NCBI GenBank assembly: GCA_033980235.1 | Contig: CM067069.1 | Location: 35,579,992 to 35,643,991, forward strand | DNA length: 64,000 bases | Direction of reading: 5' to 3' | DNA from: Diadema setosum | Lineage: Eukaryota; Echinodermata; Echinoidea; Diadematoida; Diadematidae | Shown here: positions 13,194-25,656 of the stretch, one piece after another | Position numbering within the stretch: position 1 is the stretch's first letter | Layout: the number at the start of each line of letters is the position of its first letter | Program-made: the position numbers and the translations under genes | Notes under the pieces: model-generated | Database searches by the model: none | What the model was told of the DNA's origin: nothing | Seen by the model: the letters and a program-made list of their open reading frames with translations, nothing else

Positions 13194-13654
13194 GTTAGTA
13201 CATTGTATTAGAACTGTCAGTCTATTGTGGATAGCAATGAAGAGATTAAATGCATGGACTGATTTTTCAATTTTTATAAAATTTGTGAGATATTTGAGAT
13301 TGAAGCTGCTAAAAAAACATGAAAAATAGTTAAAATATATGTGATTATTCAATATCTTCAAAAATTATTTTGTTACGTATCTTTTGAAATGGCATTTATC
13401 CATTGTTGCAATCAAACTCTTCAAAATAAGAGTGTATGTGTGTGTTCTCCTCACATATTGGTGTTCATAGAGGAGAAAGTGAAAATCATATGTTCCGTGA
13501 AACTCATCCCAAGCCTACCTGTTTACCCATCCAGGTTTCTTAGTATCGATGGAATCCCAAGTGGGACAGCCTAGCATGCTATTCAGATTAAATCTGTGTC
13601 ATTGTCATTGCCACATTCTTTTTCTACCATATCTTTGTCTTCTCTGTGATACAG
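13194..13654 (+). other. Last VARS intron
   Basis: 461 nt, GTTAGT to GATACAG with a pyrimidine-rich stretch before the acceptor. No separate feature is seen in it. Confidence 0.85.
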
Positions 13655-13729
13655 GTGGAAGAACTTGAGGCAGAAATCAGCTCCCTGGAGGAGCTCCTCT
13701 CATCCCTCTCACAGGCTTCCTCATCCTGA
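13655..13729 (+). CDS. VARS: Valyl-tRNA synthetase, terminal coding exon with stop
   Basis: 75 nt in phase 0 encode VEELEAEISSLEELLSSL followed by a short Gln/Ala/Ser tail and TGA at 13727-13729. Heptad-spaced leucines form the second helix of the C-terminal coiled coil that starts in the previous exon. Length and end point match the C terminus of animal ValRS, which stops shortly after this helix. The acceptor GATACAG follows a TC-rich tract. The gene is therefore complete at its 3' end and shows no lesion in the three exons visible. Confidence 0.88.
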   Translation: MEELEAEISSLEELLSSLSQASSS

Positions 13730-16700
13730 CGTCAATTTCCCCTCAGCACTAGTCTTGGTCTCAGACCTGTCTCTATCTATTATCAGGAAGCAAACTAGGG
13801 AAAGTGTGGAGTGCCCTTCCTTTACCTGCAGCCTCTCATAGGTTCTCCTTGCCAGCAAGTCAACATTCTTAGCAACAAACATCTGTTAACCTGATATTGT
13901 CAGCTATTGTGTTTGGTGTTTGTGCGATGAAAGGGCCTACAAGGTGTGTAATGACAACAATAAGAACTGTTAATTCAGGGACAAAATCAGGGCAGGACAT
14001 TATTTAGGGTCACACGCCTTCCCTTTACCCCATTTTTCTGAACTCTTCATGTGCAACGGTCGCACACCCAACTCAGTCACATTTATTCTGCTCAAACGCA
14101 CAAACCTGCCCAAACCGATTGATAAATCGCCAATTGCCACAATACAATGAAAGCATTTCTTGCGATTCCTTTTATCTCACATATAGCTTGCATTTTATGT
14201 CCTGCTTGACTAGCAAGCTGTGTTCCCTACTGGATTTGCTTGTAAATTCAAAGTTTCTGTCTCTGTTTTGTGTGCAAAAGTCATGCCTTTTCAGTAATGT
14301 AGCTACTGGGTATTTGAAAGAAAAACAATCATAGATTTGCCATACAATTTACATCAAAGAAAAATTTGGCAGTTTCTCTACACCTTTGCTCACTGCATCA
14401 ATTCAACAGAAATCTGTAAAAGTTACATAGATGTGAAAAACAGAATGTCCTAAGAATGTCCAAAGCATGAGTATGTTGGTGTCTCAGAATAATGTGGCAC
14501 ACATGGGATTCCACCATGGCACATAAAGATTTATTACCTTCCTGTTTTAAATTGGTAGCCATCAAACATTCTTTGATGAACATCTCTCTTCTCACAGACA
14601 ACTCTATGAATGGCACATGGCTGTACTTGAGTGTTGGACAGACAAGATGCCAGAAGTCAAATGTATTTAATGATTTAACACTCTGTTGAAGCATTGATGG
14701 GATTCTAGCTGGCTTTACATGTTTGTCATAAATGCATGTAATAAGTGTGTGTACAAGGAAAGAGTGTGTATATCTCCAGAGCTTCTCCTTGCCTAAAGCT
14801 GCATTTCACAATGTTCCCAGCAGTTCATGGCAGCCCTGTTTGCTTGAAATGTAGTTCGCTGTGAGTAGACTCTCCTGAGACATTCTCCTGTCCCCCCCCC
14901 CCCCCTTTGTATTCCAGTCGTGTTCGTTCCACCCCAGTGAACATATAGTAGTAGCTATCAAATGCTGTTCTCATGACATCTGGTCAGGCTACACTATCAA
15001 AATTCTCTGTCACGTCCCTCTACAGACTGCCTCCAAGTTTTGTTTTGGCCTATTACATGCTGTCGTGTTCTGATATGTTCACTCCATTTTATTTTTGCAT
15101 ATGAGATTCCCCATTAGTACTGGGACTGGCAAATTTTTTGACAGTTTAACAATCTGACTCGGCATCCACTGCAATCACAACCTGTTGCGTCTAGCTACGT
15201 ATCTCGTCTCAAGGCGTTGTCTCACATCCATCCCATTTTGTCCACTGTGGCCTGAAACATGACTGCTGTGGCCACTGGGAACATAGTGTAATATTATACA
15301 GCATTAAGTCATGCATCGTTTAAATGCCTTGGCAAAATGTGGATGGTAGTCGTAAAGGATCTGTGTTGAAATCGTTATGAATTCTTCATTATTGGCGTAC
15401 ACTCAACAACTTCCCCATGCTACCATGTTGGGGGGGGGGGGGGACACAAGGGATTCAGTATGACAACATTTGCTATAAATAGACCAGCAGTTTGATTGAA
15501 GGAAAGGAAGAATTTTCATCTGGATAAAAATCAAAGTGACTGTGTTTTTAATGTATGCATTTAGAAACTGTCATATTGTGTCCATGATTCTATTGTGAAA
15601 AATGAGATGAGCAGAATAGCCAATACAATTTAACCACTGATAACCAATATGTGAAGACTTTTTTTAACTTCATTTCCATTTAGTTGAGATTGATGTATGT
15701 TCAATAATGAAGACAACGTGCCTAGCAGGCTGATTCTAGACCACCAATGGGAGGTTATCAGAGAGATTAGACACAAGAAAGGCCCTCTTCCATGGCTTGT
15801 GAAGTCTGAAAAAAGGACTTGATGATGAATTTGAATTGTCTAGAATTCATTTAATCTTTCTGGAATCTTACTAGGCATATATAGGGTGATGTGCTTTAGC
15901 TTCAAAGCAACTACATTATGTACAATGTTACATGTGCCGTGTGGTATCACATGAAGGTCTAAACAAAGTTTTAGAGTGCCACCTGTTACAGGGTCCCAAG
16001 GCTATTAGTATGATGCATAAGTTGTTTGGGAACCAGAACAGGAAAAACAAGCCGCAAAAGACATATTATGTTCTTTTTGTCGTTGTTGTTCTTGTTGTTG
16101 TTGTTGTGTGTGTGTGTGTGTGTGTGTGCACCATGGGTGCGTGCGTGTGTGTGTTGTGTTTTGTTTGTTTGTTTTTTTTTTTGGTTGTTTTGATTTTGTA
16201 CTTCTTTGTGGGAGAAGTATTTTAGATGCTGAGATATTAGGCTGTGTGTGAGTGAGGAGCCAAAGACGTTGATAATTGTCATGTCTGATGGAACATAAAC
16301 TGACCAGTTTACTTCCTGTGAGATTTCTTACAGCCAGCCAGCAGAAATTAAACAGTGTATCATCCATGTCTAACTATGTTCATTTTTTAGAAAAAAAAAA
16401 TTCTACTCTGTGTGTCAGTGTATGGTGACAGATGTACACTATTTCATTTATTGAAGTCAGTCTGTGGAAATGAGAAAAAGCCCTGGATCTTTGTCTTTTC
16501 ATTTATACAAACACCTACTCACACAATCATAAATTACATGTATTATATGCATTTTCACTCTGTATTTGGCTGTGAGATGGATATACATTAGTGCACAATG
16601 TGTAAGGCACGTTATTCATAGAACATCTTAGCTATGTGTAACAAAGGCTATTTACACAGACTTTAAGTAATATTTTATTTCCCAACATTTTATGCGAAAC

Positions 16701-16860
16701 AAATCCTTTAAATACCCTTCTCAAGACTTGCACAACAAATATCTCTTAATTTCTGTTCCAAATGTCTTGATTTTTCATCATGATTTTTTTTTATCTCAAC
16801 TTGCAATCTTGTATGTTCAGATACACTCATTTGTACAATAAATGAATTTGCAGTCACAGA
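13730..16860 (+). other. Probable long 3' UTR of VARS
   Basis: After the stop there is about 3.1 kb without a recognisable exon or named mobile element. It holds homopolymer runs (C at 14892-14907, G at 15430-15443), a GTT/GT run at 16080-16160 and a T-rich run near 16170. The first AATAAA seen downstream is at 16837-16842 (CAATAAATG). Calling all of this UTR is inference; the transcript could end earlier at a variant signal. Confidence 0.4.
16837..16842 (+). terminator. Candidate VARS polyadenylation signal AATAAA
   Basis: Canonical hexamer on the coding strand, 3.1 kb after the VARS stop. Chosen because I saw no other AATAAA between the stop and this point. Confidence 0.35.
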
Positions 16861-19800
16861 TATAAGTCATGTACATCGTATACACAGATTGTATCACTCA
16901 GACCCGACGGTGGTTTTCAGAGACGATGTTCCGTTAGGGACACCTGTTCGTTAGCCACTGCCGTCTGCCTAACGTGATCAACGCGTGATTCACCTCAGAA
17001 CCCGCCCCGTGGAGCCAGGCATAGTACTGGAGGGAGTTCCCCGACTAGATGGAGTCCCTAGCTCTCTAAGATCGCTCTTGCCTCTAGGAAGTCATTCATT
17101 TAGACTTGAAGATAAGAGATTTAGTGTCAAAATAGAAGTTGACATAAGATGAAATAGAAATTGACATGTGTCAAACCATTAAATAACAGTGGTACATTGT
17201 ATCTCGAAAGCATTTTTTTCCCCAGCTCAGTACGACAGCGTGTTGTAAATATCAGTGCGTATAGCGTATGGTAGATATCACCACGAAAACCGTGCGATGA
17301 TAATTTCTAATTGATTTTCATTGTAAGCGTGAAAAATCAGCGTTATTTATGTGTGTACAAGTGTATAGCTTTATTCTAAGTTTGGGTATTAAGAGTAGGC
17401 CTATGAAATTATGAAATATTATCGCAGCATTGATCTCTCTTTTCGTGGTAGCAATATCTTACATATACAGGCCTTTCTACAACATGTACTAACATTTCAT
17501 GTGGCCTCCGTATGTGCCTCCATGTGTAACTTTTTAAAGTAAACTGAATGTGCCACACTACAGCGATGAAATTTTGTCCCGAGTTACGTAACGGTAACTA
17601 ACTCCTCCGTAATAAGACGGTTGGCTGTGGCCTGCACGTGCCTATCCGCATGTGAAACTGTTACCTAATCGGTCTTTCCATCTTCTTCTGTATTTTAGTC
17701 ACGTTAGCACGGGCGTACGGTTGTTTTTTTTCTTTTCTTTATCCATTTCACTTTTCTGGCTTTTGATAGACGCCGATCAAAAAACCCCTATTCTTTGAAC
17801 TTCGCCACTTTGTATTTCTACTTTTGCTCTCCTAGATCGCAAAGTAGCTTTTTTCACGCGTGAATGGTTTTTTTTAAGACGAAAATCGTTTAGAGGTATG
17901 CAGTCTTTTTTTTCTCCATGTGATGCACATCTCTTTGTACAAACCCGCCTATACGTGTCAAGGTATTTCATTCATTGAGATACAGAATACACTGCTCAGT
18001 CATTTGAACGTCAACAGACCATTTATCTCAAGCCACATTCCTTAAGCCTATATCATTTCTTTAACCTCCATGATGTCAGCATGGCATCAGCCGTCTCCTG
18101 GACGATGTCCTTAACGTTTGTTACCATATCTAAGCATTTCAGCAGCTTTTTTTGCTATATATATCTAAGCATGAATACTTGGTGATTCTCAAAGTGAAAC
18201 GTCAGTATCTTTGCAGCGTTTCTCAGCATTCCCGTAACAAAATCAAACGAAATGGGATCTGAAGGCATAGGCCTATGTTTAAACACGATGTGCACTAAGA
18301 TTCCCACGCATCAAAGTAATATCTATACGATAATTTCGTGCATATCACATCGTGTGACGACCTTTAATATTGTTATTTGAAATTTGAGCTAGTGGGCTGT
18401 TTATTCCCCCTTTTTTTCAGTTCAGTGACATTTATTTCCAACAAATCTTGATAATCAATATACGTAAATACAGATAACAATGAGATCAATTTGAACTGTC
18501 TGGGGGAAACATCTCTAGAAGAAGAAGAAAAAAAAATCTGACGAGTGTGCCCTTAACGTAAGTGAATTTAGATAATACTATGCAGGAAAAGAGACAGAGA
18601 CAGAGACGAAGACAGGATACTGAAAAGTAAAAGTTCAATCTGAAATCAGGAGCTGAACAGAAATAAGGTGGACCGATGACAGTGAACAACAGACTGTCAA
18701 ATAAAAAGACGGTTCATGCATTTCCGTCTACATCCTTTCTCTTACCTGGTTTGAAGGGTCTGGCCAGCAAACATGCACGAGATGCCTAGATATCAAGGCC
18801 GACTTACTCTTGCCAGATCTGGAAGGTCTGATGGCGGTCTCCTTGAATAATGCTGAAATCAACGACTAAAAATCCTCTCTTTTTCAAAATAAGTAATATG
18901 GTTTGAACGCAAAACTTTAATGTCACCTCCGTTTACATGAAGATTTCGTTGACTTCTTTATTATTAAATATGTTTGGAAGTCATGTACTCACACTAAAAG
19001 ACTTGGAAGGGGGAGGTAAGGAACAACCAGAGCAGTTCAGTTGGATTCAATTTACTTACTATATACTGTATATTACCCGCGAGGTGTTTGAATACATTGT
19101 ATGTTTGAAAGATGAAGTCCATCTACCAGGACGATACACAGCTCATCTAATACAACTTCGGCAGTTAGGTCTAGGAATGATAAAGAATTCTGTTGGTTCA
19201 AATTTTCAATTCAGTTCAATTCAATAGTTTATTTATTTCCATAAACAGAAAATGATACGAAGTGGTACATGGATTTTGACTTTCATCCATTTGGTTGCGG
19301 AATGGAGGCTGATAAGTTTATCCTAACAAGTATCAGTCTGAAAGGTACTAGCCCACATTTGCAAACCCACGAAAATCAAAACTGCATAAAACAGGTCCAA
19401 TATGACTTCAAGTACAAGTTATAACAGTAACATACCTCACCTGTTGCTCTTTGTCTATACCATTCGATAAAAGAGAGAAAAATCATCGTGTTAAAATCAA
19501 TTTTTCAAACCGGGTCAACCCGACCCAAAATCGAATTACGAGCGCGGGCTAGCTACGCACATTAACTTACACATGTATCGCATGCATGTAGTACATGTAC
19601 GTGCTTGGACCGCCACGGACTCGCATTTTTTTTCTCTCTCTATGAGACTCACTGACGCCTAGAAGGGGGGTCATTCACACCTGTCAGTATTATTTTTCTT
19701 TTAACCCTTGGGTCAGGGAAAAAGGGTAAAACAAAGGAAGTTCAAGGTTGACATATACCACGTTCACGGCAAACGTGTAAAAATTACTAAATCACCAGTC

Positions 19801-21331
19801 ATTCCACTAAATCTTATCTCAGATCCTTGATGACACCAACGTGCTGACAACAAAGAGGTTATAGTGAGCTCACATGAAAGTCAAGGCCTTTAAAGTTAGT
19901 ATGACGTCGGTCATTAACCTTATCTGGTTAAGCCGTAAATGTCACTTGTCAGAACGATGGCCATGGTCAGATAATACGTGTCTATTCCACTGAACAAAAC
20001 CATGCTCCCTTTGTCACTTTAACAGAACGAATATGTTCAAGAAAAGAACTGAATGACTCCGTTCTGAGTGACTGATTTTATTCTATTTGATTTAGTCTAA
20101 TTTAATCTGTCATTAATGAAAGTTTGAATATCACTGTGTTGTAGTGAGAACATGCAGATTTTTATTCATTATCATAATGAAAATCTTCCTTTATGTGTAA
20201 TCCAAGATTAAAAAAAGAAAAAAAAATGTTTATTGTGAAATGTAATTGCCGTCCATCATTTTTTTTTTCCCGGTGCGCGTAGATATGCGCATAGATGAAT
20301 AAGGCATACTGTCATAAATCGCACTTGCTTTTGTTTCTCTTTTAAAAAGACGTACATGTATTACCTGTATTATATTACTATAAGAATAGAACATGTAGGC
20401 GTATAAGACCACACAGCCGGCAGTGCAAGGTTTAAACACAACCCCCACCACACGAAAAATTATTAAACCAAGTCCATACACCTACATGTATCTTGAAAAT
20501 TATACTATGAAATTGTAAAGAAAATGGTAATTGCTGAAGTCGGGATCCCTGCTATGTCGATGAGACTTCCCAATAATAACTACACGTAAATTACTGTTTA
20601 CCACTGGAATTTTAAGATCCAAGTAGTCGATCTCTGTAGGAGACCTACTTTATAGGGTCGAAATGCCTGTTGCCTTTTACGTAAAACCCTCTCAAGAAAC
20701 CAATAAAACTTGGCAGTATTATATTATGTATCTTAATCGGTGTTAATTGTCCAGCATCCTGGACCGTCTTTGGGTCAAGTGGAACTTCAGAGATTTTGTT
20801 CGATCTTCCAGGATGAGTTTGTCTTCCTGCCCTGATATTGATTTCATACACACCACCTTTAAATCGTAATCACTCCGTCCAGATTTGAGATGATTGATTG
20901 CACAGAATTCCTTGAGTCCGAGGGACGTATCCATGCCAGGCGGATCTGGTTTGAGAGGAAGTCAAAGGTTAAAGGTCATGATATCATCTACACACGAGTT
21001 TTTGGCAGTCCCAGGAGATTTTCTAGACCCGGATCTTCGACTGACTGAGAGGAAAAATACCTGAGTTTAAAGGAATTAAAGCGCAAATAGTTTGTTCACG
21101 TGTTCATTATCTTAATATTTCTTCTTCCTCTTCTTCTTCCTCTTTGATTTTTTCTGTTAGCGCTGTTTTAATTTCCAGTATCAATTACCTCAGTATTGCT
21201 GCACAACAGGTTGTGTTATATTCCGTCTCTTCTGTACCATCACGGGTATGATCATAATCTTGGTATAGTCTTTAATCTCTACTTTACTTCGGTCAGCCTG
21301 ATGCTCCTTCAACTGAAAATGGTGCAATAAT

Positions 21332-21407
21332 GGAGCTACGTCTCTTGTAGCTCCGTGGCATAGATAACGCCGCGGCGTTATCTATTAAAATTAACGGCGC
21401 GCCGTTA
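21332..21407. repeat. Cluster of three GC-rich hairpins
   Basis: GGAGCTAC/GTAGCTCC arms (21332-21354, 7-nt loop), a perfect 24-bp palindrome with the core GATAACGCCGCGGCGTTATC (21361-21384), and a perfect 16-bp palindrome TAACGGCGCGCCGTTA (21392-21407). They lie back to back in otherwise AT-rich DNA. Confidence 0.85.
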
Positions 21408-22515
21408 TGAGGCATTTTATCAAGAACATTCAATGTAGGAAGACAATTTCAGTTGGTCTGCAAATGAAAATCTACTTTGGGGCTAAAATATTTCTGTAGT
21501 CATTGACGTACAAACACATTGTTTCTGTTGATGATGTATGATTTTAGCATTGCTGAAGGAAGGACGATTTTAAGATACATCGTGACGTCATCCCGGGGGT
21601 GGGGGAAAACGGTGCTGCAGTATAGTCAGTAAAGCAAAACAAACCAACAAAAATGGGTCAACATCATCTTAAAAAGCTGGAGGTGCTTACTCTCACCAAG
21701 AATGAAAATTGTAAGATAAGAAAGTATCCAGACTGGCATGTCTTGAAGCATTGCATACAGCGTTTATCAGTTCCCCACGTTGTAAAACATACTTTTCCCC
21801 GAACTCCGACAAATAACTGTTTGGTTTTCAATACAGACTTCTGTTGAGGCTCAGTCCGTGTGTTCATTGTTCCCTCGTTGAAACTGATAACATGTAAGGC
21901 TGGAGGGAAGTATCACGTATTGTACGAAGATTGGTTTGTGATTACAATCCGTGTCCAAGCACTGTACACAGCAGATCAGGTTGAATACTGACTATTGGAT
22001 TAAATAGCATGGAGTCAGAGGGACCCCTATATACCTCTCCAACGGCAATACATCTTCTTCTGCTCCCCTTTTGACAAAATATGAAACAAATTCTAAACGT
22101 ATGCAGAGGCGTCATCTATCCTCACTGATTCAAATACTCGCCTGTATTTCTGAGTTCAGAATTTTATTCATAAAGAACTACAATGTATTGCATAGTCAGT
22201 TCTTGTCACTCATATAAACGTAGAGCATTGAACGCGTCTTATGTGGGTCCTCAACCTCATAAAGGAGAGCCTCTTTGCACCTGTCATTGGTATTGGTACT
22301 TCTTCAATACACCTAGCTGACCATTAATGATATTCAAGACAAATTCTGTTTAAATTCTTGTTTTGTACTACAATCCAGGTGTATCGTATCACATGACATT
22401 AAGACAATTAAATCGACGAAATGTACAAATCTGCTCATAAATTTTAATTGACTTTAATTTTTTTTTTAACAATTCACTCGACTGAGCTTGTTAGCAGGAC
22501 TGCATCTCCGAGTGC

Positions 22516-22660
22516 GGTATCAAGTTCTTTTAATGGCTCTACAAAATAGGTGAGCTTTATGTAGGTATCAAGTTCTTTAATGGCTCTACAAAATAGGTGA
22601 GCTTTATGTAGGTATCAAGTTCTTTTAATGGCTCTACAAAATAGGTGAGCTTTATGTATA
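22516..22660 (+). repeat. Three tandem copies of a 48-bp unit
   Basis: Units start GGTATCAAGTTCTTT at 22516, 22564 and 22611. They are nearly identical, differing by one T, which suggests a recent duplication. Confidence 0.9.
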
Positions 22661-22946
22661 ATTTATAGTTTTCTATCGTTATCATCATCATGACTATTCT
22701 CTTTATTGAAAACTTCAAAGTTTCGATTTTTTTCGATGTTAGAGATGTAGAACACACAGTGAACCAGAACGAAGGTCAAACAAGGGCTAAAATGTCGAAA
22801 TGTTCCCTGACAATTATAGGAAATGTTGATTTATTCATACACCCTTTATATCCTGGTTGTTTTTTATGAATCTAACAAGAGGCCTTATTCATTTCATGAC
22901 AGTAATTCGGCAAGTCGAAATGAAAGTGCAAAATGTTTCACACTCT

Positions 22947-23586
22947 TTAATGAAGAAATCCAGTTCAAATATAAGTTAGTTTGATTTAAAAAAGAATAAA
23001 ATCTTACTAGTTCAACGGTAAGAATTTGACTATAATGAAGAAAAAAAAATGAGATGAAAAAAAAGGAAGGTATGACATTTTAATAATTCTGCGAAACAGA
23101 TCTTGCACAGTGAATATGAATATATAAATGAGTGAGCAAACCATGTCATACCCTTACAAGTTTCTCTTGATCGTGTACAAAAAAAAAAAAAAAAATTATA
23201 ATAATAAATGTCTCTGTTATTGAAGTCTGAAACATGATGTTATTCCTGGTTGAATAACTTCAGAATAGTGATCAGTTAGATATGATTTGAGCCTCGGGCA
23301 TAATAATTGCGTCTAATTGCGTCTGAATGAAAGACTGGAAATTTCACAATTTTATGTACAAACTATCAAGGCAAGTTGTAAGGGAATGACATGCTCACTT
23401 TATATTTGCATAATATTCATATTGACTGTTCAAGAACTGTTTCCCCCAAAAATAGCGAAATTTTAAAATGTCATAACTTCCTTATTTTTCATCCGATTTC
23501 AATCAAAATTATACCGTTTAACTAGTAATGATTTACTCTTTCTTATCAGACGAACTTATATTTGGACTGGATTTCCACTTTTAATG
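22947..23586. mobile_element. About 640-bp inverted-repeat MITE, copy 1
   Basis: GAAATCCAGTTCAAATATAA near the left end is matched inverted by TTATATTTGGACTGGATTTC near the right. The interior includes AACATGATGTTATTCCTGGT, found inverted at 56140. No coding capacity. Confidence 0.6.
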
Positions 23587-23734
23587 AGATTGTCTCCTAG
23601 GATATCAGATAGATTATGATTTGTATACATTGTTTTAAATTTGTACCCACGGTAATCTCATGGACTGACCCTCCTGTGCCTATCGCATTGCATTCATATG
23701 ACAGATGTTTTATCATCCATAAGCAGGGAGGATC

Positions 23735-23838
23735 TTAAAACCCGTTGAGAACCAGTCCCGAGTATTCTCGGCAGGTGTCTACTATGTATTATGGGAAATA
23801 CTTGTTATAGCAAAATCAGCCTGTCCTCAACAAGTTAA
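23735..23838. mobile_element. TTAACC-type mini-MITE, copy 2
   Basis: Same layout as the copy at 11848: CCCGTTGAGAACCAGTCC ... GGCAGGTGTCTA ... TGTCCTCAACAAGTTAA. The middle carries a small extra CTATGTATTA insertion. Confidence 0.65.
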
Positions 23839-24553
23839 CCACTTTTTAACAAAATTAGTAATAACGATGTACACGAGTCACCTACTTATTAATATAGCAG
23901 ATGACAGAAATGCCATCCAGGAGATCCAACAGTGAAATAGTTGGATTTTGAGTCGGATTTGAAGAGCGGAACGATACAAGATAAACGATTAGTGTCGAAT
24001 TGCCCCGAAGTACAATGTGTGAGGTAAGTAGAAGGGAGGTGGGGAGAAACACGAGCGCGGCCTGTAGCCTGTGTAGGAGAGATTCAATGAGGGCGTGCTA
24101 TCGATCCGTGTCTTAGTACACGACCGAATGACGTCATGTTGTAGGGAGAGATGACGGCAGATAAACTCATGCCTCGAAACTCTCGACACCTTTTCCATGC
24201 GTGTTTGTGATTGGTTGTGCGTGGGGAAACAACTAGCCAATTGCAGCACTAGGGTTTGTTCACTTTTGCGAGGTAGCGGTGGGGGAGAGTCGTTCATTCA
24301 AATCACAGATCCGTCTTTTTTCCATTTTTTTGTAGTGATTATCAGCTCTCCTGTCCTCACTGGCATCACAGTCCACAGTACGTTAGCTGCTCAGGTTGGA
24401 TACCGTCAAGCGCTTTTGCAAATACTTATGATTGTTGCAGTATATTCGGGCGTGAAGTGAAGCGTGGAGCAGCTTCAAATAGCTAGTTCGGTGGCAAGAA
24501 AGCTCGGAAAACGTCGATATCTACTGGAGCGAAACGCATTGATGCTACTCAAC

Positions 24554-24649
24554 TAGACAGAGCAAGAGAAGAAAGTTCTATCCACTGGACGGCCTAACCA
24601 GATAACTTTGAGGAAATTCTTTAAACCTTATTGTCTGAACTTTGCAATG
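24554..24649 (+). promoter_or_regulatory. Start context of the MFSD6-like gene
   Basis: An in-frame TAG at 24554-24556 closes the frame upstream, and the first ATG after it is at 24647-24649 in the context GCAATGG, with G at -3 and G at +4. This favours 24647 as the start. The transcription start site is not identified. Confidence 0.7.
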
Positions 24650-25656
24650 GAGAAATCAAAATCTGATAGACAGACGTCATGTCGTCTAGGTATAAACCGA
24701 ACAATGCTTCCTTATAAGATGTTTTACTTTTTCTCAGATGGAGCCTCATCATGCATTGCACCGTATCGCTCTCTCTATCTCAAACAGCTTGGTCTAGGCC
24801 CTAGTCGAATTGGTATCGTGGCTGCTATGAAACCATTTGCTACTTTTGTATCCAATGCCATGGTCGGCTTCCTTGTCGATCGTTTTGGATGGAGGAAAGG
24901 CTTCATGCTGACCAGTCTCGTTGTCTGGATCGTCAGCCTTCTCGCTCTAGGCTTCATTCCCCCCGCAGCGGAGGTCGCCGACCCGGTAGCAAGGAGCCAA
25001 CTCAGACTAATCCTGGATCGCATCAATAGCAGTGAGTTCGTTGAGGAGGAAATGTTGAGCCGCCAAGTTCGATCAGCTGGGAGTGGAAATCATGCACAAC
25101 ACCATGGCCATCATAGCGATTTTCACCATAGAATGAACGAAAGAATTTGGAAGCTCCGATGCCTCCTTTTCCAATGTCCTTCAAACTCATCCCGTTACGA
25201 TGATATGTTTGCAGATAAACAGATCACAAGTTCAGGAATCCCCGTGCACAACTTTGTTACACAATCTTTATCAAGTAAAACGTTGGAAGATGCTACTACT
25301 CCTACCGCCAGGTCAACGGTGATGTCCACAGATCTACTGAGCCCAAAATCTGATCCTGCCAACCCTGGTAGCGAAAATGTTAGCGGGACTGTCAGAAACG
25401 AGAATGACGTTTTCCTACTGGGGTCTGACACGATCGCCGAACTTTCGGCTGATCGTAGCTGGTTGTACGACCAGGGTGAACTTCTCCGTCTTTTTATCAT
25501 CATCATCCTGATCACCAACGCCATCTACATTTCTCTGGGTTCCTTCATGCGACTGGCTGATACAGCAACGCTAAATGCGCTCGCAAAGGATCCAGCTAGC
25601 GATATGTCCGATTACGGCTGGCATCGTTCCTTCGGAGGACTCGGCTGGGCGATCTG
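24647..25656 (+). CDS. MFSD6: MFSD6-like major facilitator transporter, first coding exon
   Basis: A member of the MFS_1_like group (MFSD6, once called macrophage MHC-I receptor 2 homologue), a multi-pass membrane protein without a firmly known substrate. The exon encodes 336 codons plus TG of the next. Residues about 22-46 (PYKMFYFFSDGASSCIAPYR) form the first membrane segment and conserved 'YF..Dga..c..PyrslYlkqlGl' start of the family. Residues 74-84 (GFLVDRFGWRK) are an MFS motif-A-like loop. Residues 86-105 are a further membrane helix. Residues about 108-278 are a long Ser/Thr/Asn-rich loop with a His-rich patch (HAQHHGHHSDFHH), a length typical of MFSD6. Residues 280-302 (LLRLFIIIILITNAIYI) are a helix, followed by the family signature YGWHRSFGGLGWAI. 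The exon ends TG|GTAAGT (phase 2). Confidence 0.9.

Larger units (their letters stand above)
16861..24553. other. Intergenic region between VARS and the MFSD6-like gene
   Basis: No convincing gene. It holds the hairpin cluster at 21332-21407, a 48-bp triplicate at 22516-22660, a 640-bp inverted-repeat element at 22947-23586 and a TTAA mini-MITE at 23735-23838. A minus-strand open stretch at about 20743-20947 reads through two overlapping frames and is not recognised. Untranslated first exons of the MFSD6-like gene could lie here but cannot be seen. Confidence 0.55.

Noticed and set aside
14398..14694. 98-codon minus-strand open frame
   Set aside because: It lies in the probable VARS 3' UTR and has no recognisable homology.
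16865..17100. GC-richer block that might be an exon or RNA gene
   Set aside because: No open frame with coding character, no cloverleaf and no splice pattern could be supported.
24608..24646. Upstream TTG-started extension of the MFSD6-like first exon
   Set aside because: Eukaryotic initiation at the first ATG (24647) with a good context is far more likely.
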